NCBI RefSeq assembly: GCF_001277235.1 | Contig: NZ_CP012267.1 | Location: 62,001-126,000, forward strand | Source: Cronobacter dublinensis subsp. dublinensis LMG 23823 | GTDB lineage: Bacteria; Pseudomonadota; Gammaproteobacteria; Enterobacterales; Enterobacteriaceae | DNA length: 64,000 nt | Direction: 5' to 3' | Shown: positions 59,521-64,000 of the stretch, in pieces | Layout of the letters: each line of letters starts with the position of its first letter | How positions within the stretch are numbered: position 1 is the first letter of the stretch | The notes under the pieces: model-generated | Seen by the model: only the letters and a program-made list of their open reading frames with translations | Database searches by the model: none | Told to the model about the DNA's origin: nothing | Program-made: the position numbers and the translations under genes

Positions 59521-61185
59521 ATGACTGCTCGCGTATATTATGGACTACTGCTGACGCTGATTTTCCCTTCTGCTTTTGCGGCACCCCTTTCGCCTGCCGA
59601 TCGTGATGCTGTCCGCCAGCAGCAGGAGCAGCTGTTATTACAGGGCCAGCAGCAGCGCGATGAACTGCAGCGCAGCACGCCGCTGCCCCGCGCCGACGCG
59701 CCGGTGGTGCCCGCGCCCTCATCCGGCCCCTGTTTTACCATTCACACCATTCATTATTCCGGCGCGACGCTTCTGGATGCGCGCGAGCAGGCCAGGTTAT
59801 CCCGCACGTGGCAGGATCGGTGTCTCGATATGCCGCGCATCACGCAGCTCGTTAACAGCGTATCGGACTGGTATCTCAGCCGCGGTTATATCACCAGCCG
59901 CGCTTTTCTGACCGAGCAGGATCTTTCCCGGGGCGAGCTGCGGATCGTGGTGCTGGAAGGGCGGCTGCGCCAGATCCGTCTGGAAGGCGAAACCCCGCGC
60001 CAGCTGAAGATGGCGTTTCCGGGGCTGGAAGGCAAAATTCTCAACCTGCGCGATATTGAGCAGGGCATGGAGCAAATCAACCGCCTGCGCGCCACGCCGG
60101 TACAGATAGATATTCTGCCGGACAGCACGCCCGGCTGGTCAGTCGTCAACCTGACCGCGACGCCCGAATTCCCGCTGCGCGCCACCGTCAGTTTCGATAA
60201 CAGCGGCCAGAAGAGCACCGGCACCGGACAACTCAACGGCTCTGTCACGGCCAGTAATGTGCTTGGCCTTGCCGATCAGTGGTTTGTCAGCGGCGGGCGC
60301 AGCAGCGATTTCGCCACCGCCTACGATGCCCGTAGCCTGCAGGCGGGCGTCAGCATTCCCTGGGGGTACAGCCTTCTCGATTACAGCTACAGCTGGAGCG
60401 ACTACCGCTCAACGATTATCAATCAGGGCTTCACCTGGATCTCGACCGGCGACAGCGAAACGCACCGCCTCAATCTGTCCCGCGTCGTGTTCCGCAACGG
60501 AGATATCAAAACCGCGCTCACAGCGGGCGTGACCCGGCGTGAAAGCCGCAACTGGCTTAATGATGCGCCGCTCGTCAGCAGTAGCCGCAAACTCTCCAGT
60601 CTGACGCTCGGCGTCAATCATACCCAGAAAACCGGCGGCGGCGTCGCGACCTTCAACCCGGCATTCAGCCGCGGCATGCCGTGGTTTGACAGCGAAACGG
60701 ATGAAGGCAAAACCGGCGACGACCCCAAAGCGCAGTTTCGTAAATGGAGTCTTAGCCTCAGCTGGCAGCGTCCGTTCGGTCAGGATCTCTGGTGGCTGTC
60801 GAGCGCCTATGGTCAGTGGTCGCCCGATCGTCTCTACGGTGCTGAACGCCTGACGCTCGGCGGCGAAAGTTCCGTGCGCGGCTTTAAAGAACAATACCTC
60901 TCCGGCGACAACGGCGGCTACTGGCGTAATGAGCTCAACTACACGCTCGTAACGCTGCCGGTGCTGGGCCAGGTCAGCGCCACCGCCGCGCTCGATGGCG
61001 GCTGGCTCGCGAAGGACAAGCTCGACCGTTATGCCAGCGGCACGCTGTGGGGCGCCGCCGCCGGGCTTGGCAGCGCGGGGCGCTGGTTTTCAAGCCAGCT
61101 GACCGTCGGCACGCCGTTACAGTACCCGGACTGGCTGGGGCCGGACCATTTCACCGTTAACTATCGCATCGCATTCACGCTTTAA
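59521..61185 (+). CDS. fhaC: Two-partner secretion transporter (TpsB, FhaC/ShlB/HecB type)
   Basis: Outer-membrane transporter of 554 aa that exports the FHA-type exoprotein encoded next. A signal peptide ends near AFA-AP. A Gln-rich N-terminal helix (RQQQEQLLLQGQQQRD) plugs the pore in FhaC. Two POTRA domains follow (about 70-215, with WYLSRGYITSRAFL and LRIVVLEGRL), then the 16-strand barrel with the L6 motif SSVRGFKEQ (VRGY/F) and C-terminal Phe-type strand ending IAFTL. The ATG at 59521 is used. fhaB starts 13 nt after its stop. Symbol by family. Confidence 0.94.
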   Translation: MTARVYYGLLLTLIFPSAFAAPLSPADRDAVRQQQEQLLLQGQQQRDELQRSTPLPRADAPVVPAPSSGPCFTIHTIHYSGATLLDAREQARLSRTWQDRCLDMPRITQLVNSVSDWYLSRGYITSRAFLTEQDLSRGELRIVVLEGRLRQIRLEGETPRQLKMAFPGLEGKILNLRDIEQGMEQINRLRATPVQIDILPDSTPGWSVVNLTATPEFPLRATVSFDNSGQKSTGTGQLNGSVTASNVLGLADQWFVSGGRSSDFATAYDARSLQAGVSIPWGYSLLDYSYSWSDYRSTIINQGFTWISTGDSETHRLNLSRVVFRNGDIKTALTAGVTRRESRNWLNDAPLVSSSRKLSSLTLGVNHTQKTGGGVATFNPAFSRGMPWFDSETDEGKTGDDPKAQFRKWSLSLSWQRPFGQDLWWLSSAYGQWSPDRLYGAERLTLGGESSVRGFKEQYLSGDNGGYWRNELNYTLVTLPVLGQVSATAALDGGWLAKDKLDRYASGTLWGAAAGLGSAGRWFSSQLTVGTPLQYPDWLGPDHFTVNYRIAFTL

Positions 61186-61198
61186 GAGGCTTCAGGTC

Positions 61199-64000
61199 AT
61201 GGATACCCGTCAACCGCCCGTGCGTTTTTCCGCTCGTCTGTTGAGCTACCTCATCATCTCCCTGCTGGTCTGGCAGCCGGTGGCGCCTGCGTTTGCGGCG
61301 GCCATGACGCCGACAGGCCCCACAGGGATGGACAAAGCGGCGAACGGCGTGCCGGTGGTTAATATCGCCAGACCCAACGCGGCGGGGATCTCCCATAACC
61401 AGTTTAAGGACTATAACGTCGGCAAAGAGGGCGTGATCCTCAATAACGCCACGGGTCAGATGAATCAGACGCAGCTCGGCGGGATTATCCAGAACAACCC
61501 GAACCTCAGAGCGGGCCAGGAAGCGCGCGGCATTATCAACGAGGTGACGGGCGGCAGCCGCTCCCAGCTCAACGGTTATACCGAAGTGGCGGGCAAAGCC
61601 GCCAACGTGATGGTGGCGAACCCGTATGGCATCACCTGCAACGGCTGCGGTTTTATCAATACGCCGAACGTGACGCTCACCACCGGCAAACCGACGTTCG
61701 ACGCGGCAGGCAATCTTGCCAACCTCGATGTCACCCGCGGCACCATTACCGTTGAAGGTAAAGGGCTTGACGCCAGCCAGAGCGACGCACTGTCGATAAT
61801 CTCCCGCGCGACAGAAGTGAACGCGGCTATCCACGCGCGCGATCTGAACGTCACGGTGGGTGCGAACCGCGTGGGCGCCAGCGGCAGCCGCACGGCGATC
61901 GCCGGTGAAGGCGCAACTCCCGTGGTGGCGGTCGATACCGGCGCGCTCGGCGGCATGTACGCTAACCGTATCCGGCTCGTCTCCGGTGACAAAGGCGTCG
62001 GGGTCAACCTGGGGAATCTGAACGCCCGCCAGGGCGACATCACGCTCGACGCCAGCGGCAGGCTGGCCGTTAAAAACAGCCTTGCGAGCGGTACGCTGAC
62101 GGCGAAAGGCGACAACGTCACGCTCAGCGGCGAGCATAAAACCGGCGGCGCGCTCGCGGTCAGCAGCCGCGGCGATGTGGCGCTCCGTGATGCGTCGCTT
62201 GCGAGCGACGGCGCAATAACCCTTGCCGCCGATGGCACGCTCTCCTCAGCCGCCAGCACGCTCACCAGCGGCCAGAGCCAGACGCTGAAGGGCAAAACCG
62301 TCACGCTGGATAACGCCACCCGCGTTGATGCCAGAAACGACGTCACGCTCAACGGCGGTGCGCTCGAAAACCAGGCGCAGATAAGCACAGGCGGCAGTGC
62401 GCAACTCAGCGGCGAGCGCCTCACCAACAGCGGGCAGATTGCGGCAAAGGACCGTCTGGAAACCCGCGCGACGCGCCTTACCAACAGCGGTACGCTGCAG
62501 GGCAACGGCGTGAACGTCGAAAGCGACGCCGTGACCAACAGCGGCACGCTGCAAAGCGGCGCGGATCTTACGCTGAACGCCGCGACGCTCGATCAACAGG
62601 GCACCCTCAGCGCCCGTGGCGATGCCGCACTCACGGCCCGCGACAACCTGAATAACCGCGCCAGCGGAAACATCCTCACTGACGGCACGTTGACGGTAAA
62701 CGCCGGTACGCTCACCCAAAACGGCACGCTTTCCGGCACGAAGGGCATTCAGGCCCGCACGCAGCGCACCACATCCGGTAAGGGAGCGCTTACTACCAGT
62801 CAGGGCGACATCCGGCTGGATGCCACGCAGGACGCCGATCTGAATGGCCAGACGATGGCCGCAGGCAACCTGACGCTGACCGGTGACGCCGTCACCACGC
62901 AGCAGGGCGCGCAGCTGCAAAGCGGGCGCGATCTCTCTGTCACCGCCCGCGACGCCACGCTGAACGGCACCCAGGCGGCGAAAGGCGCGCTGGACGTGAC
63001 GGCGCAGCGCCTGAGCCACAGCGGCAAATCGGACGCCGCCACCACCCGCGTGACGGCCGAAGAACGCCTTGCCAACAGCGGCACGCTACTGGGCGACGCG
63101 CTGACGCTGCGCGGCAAACAGATAACCAACAGCGGGCTGCTGCAGGGCGATCGCGCGCTCAGTCTCTTCGCCGATCGTCTCGACAACCTCAACGGCGGCA
63201 CGCTTTACAGTGCGGCCAGCCTGAGCCTCGATCTGCCTGCGCTTACCAACCAGGGGCTTATCACCACCGATGGCGACCTGACGCTTCGCGGCGGGCACAT
63301 CACCAACGGCGGGCTGTTACAGAGCCAGCACGCGCTGGAGGTGGCGGCCGGGCAGCTTGATAACCTTTCCGGCGGCACGCTGTACGGCGCAGACGGCCTG
63401 CGCCTGACGCTCCCCACGCTCAGTAACCAGGGGCTTATCTCTACCAACGGCGATCTGACGCTGCACGGGCAGGATCTGGCCAATGGCGGTGAAATCAACG
63501 GGGTAAATGTTCGGGGCGATCTCGCCACGCTCGATAACCGTGGCCGTCTGCTGGCGGACAACGCCATGACGCTCAGTGCCGCCACGCTCAACAACGACGG
63601 TACGCTGGCGGCCCGCCACCTGACCCTCACCGCCGATCGCCTGCACAACCTGGGGCTGGCGCAGGGAGATAACGCGCTGAACGTCACGGCCGGTGACACG
63701 GAGAACCAGGGCGCGCTGCGCACGGGCGGCACGCTTGATTTACAGGGCGAGACGCTGACCAACCGCGGTGAGCTCAGCGCCACCGCGCTGCTGCTCGCGC
63801 TCGCGAAGAGCGCTGACAACAGCGGCAGGATGATTGCAACAGATGCGCTGCGCCTCACAACTCCCGCGTTTACCAACAGCGGCACGCTGGCGGCCGCCAC
63901 GCTTGAACTGGGCAGCGATACGCTCACCAACCGCGGCACGTTGCAGGGCACCCGTGAACTCCGTGCGCACGGTAAAGCGCTGGATAACCAGCAGGGCGGG
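61199..64000 (+). CDS. fhaB: Filamentous-haemagglutinin-like TpsA exoprotein, N-terminal part, cut by right edge
   Basis: Secreted adhesin or contact-dependent-inhibition-type exoprotein; 934 codons are visible with no stop. A long signal peptide (about 1-36) is followed by the TPS domain with NPNL (100-103) and NPYGI (141-145), the signals TpsB recognises, and CNGCGF (147-152). The rest is right-handed beta-helix with repeats such as LTNSGTLQG and LDNLSGGTLYGADGL. DNA-level duplication is seen at 63179-63532. Whether it ends in an adhesin tail or a CdiA-type toxin tip cannot be seen. ATG 61199, following AGAGG. Confidence 0.94.
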   Translation, partial: MDTRQPPVRFSARLLSYLIISLLVWQPVAPAFAAAMTPTGPTGMDKAANGVPVVNIARPNAAGISHNQFKDYNVGKEGVILNNATGQMNQTQLGGIIQNNPNLRAGQEARGIINEVTGGSRSQLNGYTEVAGKAANVMVANPYGITCNGCGFINTPNVTLTTGKPTFDAAGNLANLDVTRGTITVEGKGLDASQSDALSIISRATEVNAAIHARDLNVTVGANRVGASGSRTAIAGEGATPVVAVDTGALGGMYANRIRLVSGDKGVGVNLGNLNARQGDITLDASGRLAVKNSLASGTLTAKGDNVTLSGEHKTGGALAVSSRGDVALRDASLASDGAITLAADGTLSSAASTLTSGQSQTLKGKTVTLDNATRVDARNDVTLNGGALENQAQISTGGSAQLSGERLTNSGQIAAKDRLETRATRLTNSGTLQGNGVNVESDAVTNSGTLQSGADLTLNAATLDQQGTLSARGDAALTARDNLNNRASGNILTDGTLTVNAGTLTQNGTLSGTKGIQARTQRTTSGKGALTTSQGDIRLDATQDADLNGQTMAAGNLTLTGDAVTTQQGAQLQSGRDLSVTARDATLNGTQAAKGALDVTAQRLSHSGKSDAATTRVTAEERLANSGTLLGDALTLRGKQITNSGLLQGDRALSLFADRLDNLNGGTLYSAASLSLDLPALTNQGLITTDGDLTLRGGHITNGGLLQSQHALEVAAGQLDNLSGGTLYGADGLRLTLPTLSNQGLISTNGDLTLHGQDLANGGEINGVNVRGDLATLDNRGRLLADNAMTLSAATLNNDGTLAARHLTLTADRLHNLGLAQGDNALNVTAGDTENQGALRTGGTLDLQGETLTNRGELSATALLLALAKSADNSGRMIATDALRLTTPAFTNSGTLAAATLELGSDTLTNRGTLQGTRELRAHGKALDNQQGG
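63179..63532 (+). repeat. Two tandem 177-bp units inside fhaB
   Basis: Units begin at the LDN codons at 63179 and 63356, exactly 177 bp (59 aa) apart, and share GGCACGCT, CTCACCAACCAGGGGCTTATC-type and ACGGCGATCTGACGCT strings. They keep the reading frame. Confidence 0.6.

Noticed and set aside
1..64000. Chromosomal origin of the whole window
   Set aside because: roxA, mgtA and tre genes are often chromosomal, but parAB, parS, oriV with iterons and RepFIB repA in the same contig favour a plasmid. I cannot exclude an integrated plasmid.

Overview
The window looks like a large virulence plasmid of the Cronobacter / Enterobacterales type. It carries a RepFIB-family initiator (RepA) with iterons on both sides, a P1-type ParA/ParB pair with P1-style centromere boxes, a complete aerobactin-type siderophore locus, and the start of a filamentous-haemagglutinin two-partner secretion locus. 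From memory this combination matches the Cronobacter RepFIB plasmids of the pESA3/pCTU1 group, and the FHA locus points to the pCTU1-like branch. I could not run a search to confirm this. Most of the window is GC-rich with dense coding; roughly 1-7.4 kb and some intergenic stretches are visibly more AT-rich.

Layout. 1-7.4 kb: an efflux island. A TetR regulator diverges from an SmvA-like MFS pump, a lipoprotein membrane-fusion protein and an RND pump cut by the left edge. A MipA/OmpV-type outer-membrane protein, a short RamA/MarA-like AraC regulator and a GNAT acetyltransferase follow. 7.4-15 kb: an SDR, an alpha/beta hydrolase whose nucleophile serine appears mutated, a glycosyltransferase-phosphatase fusion, a histidine phosphatase, an OafA-type O-acetyltransferase and a second SDR. 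15-18.2 kb: a cytochrome b561, ECF sigma, anti-sigma and YceI cluster, then a YmgB/AriR-like connector. 18.2-24.5 kb: two chemoreceptors, each behind a sigma-28-like promoter, with a GST-like protein and two lipoproteins between them. 24.8-32.4 kb: an orphan ClpB-D1-like AAA protein with degenerate motifs, a HAAAP amino-acid permease, an MgtA-type Mg2+ ATPase behind a long leader with a Pro-rich leader peptide, and RoxA (L16 arginine hydroxylase). 32.5-42 kb: an Ig-like autotransporter and a treZ-treY-glgX glycogen-to-trehalose operon. 42.2-43.9 kb: a HipBA toxin-antitoxin pair. 44-54.2 kb: viuB-shiF divergent from iucABCD-iutA, with a Fur box between. 54.2-59.1 kb: centromere, parB, parA, origin, iterons, repA, iterons and another parS-like box. 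59.5-64 kb: the TpsB transporter and the first 934 codons of the TpsA exoprotein.

How it fits together. The rep/par module keeps the plasmid. HipBA may add stability or persistence. The siderophore, adhesin/autotransporter, chemoreceptor and efflux genes suit life with a host or plant, and the trehalose operon suits the desiccation tolerance known for Cronobacter. The most unusual observations are the two overlapping -35/operator palindromes at the efflux locus, the glycosyltransferase-phosphatase fusion, the ECF sigma factor with no normal start codon, the degenerate AAA protein, the PPP-containing leader peptide in front of mgtA, and identical parS-like boxes on both sides of the replication-partition module.
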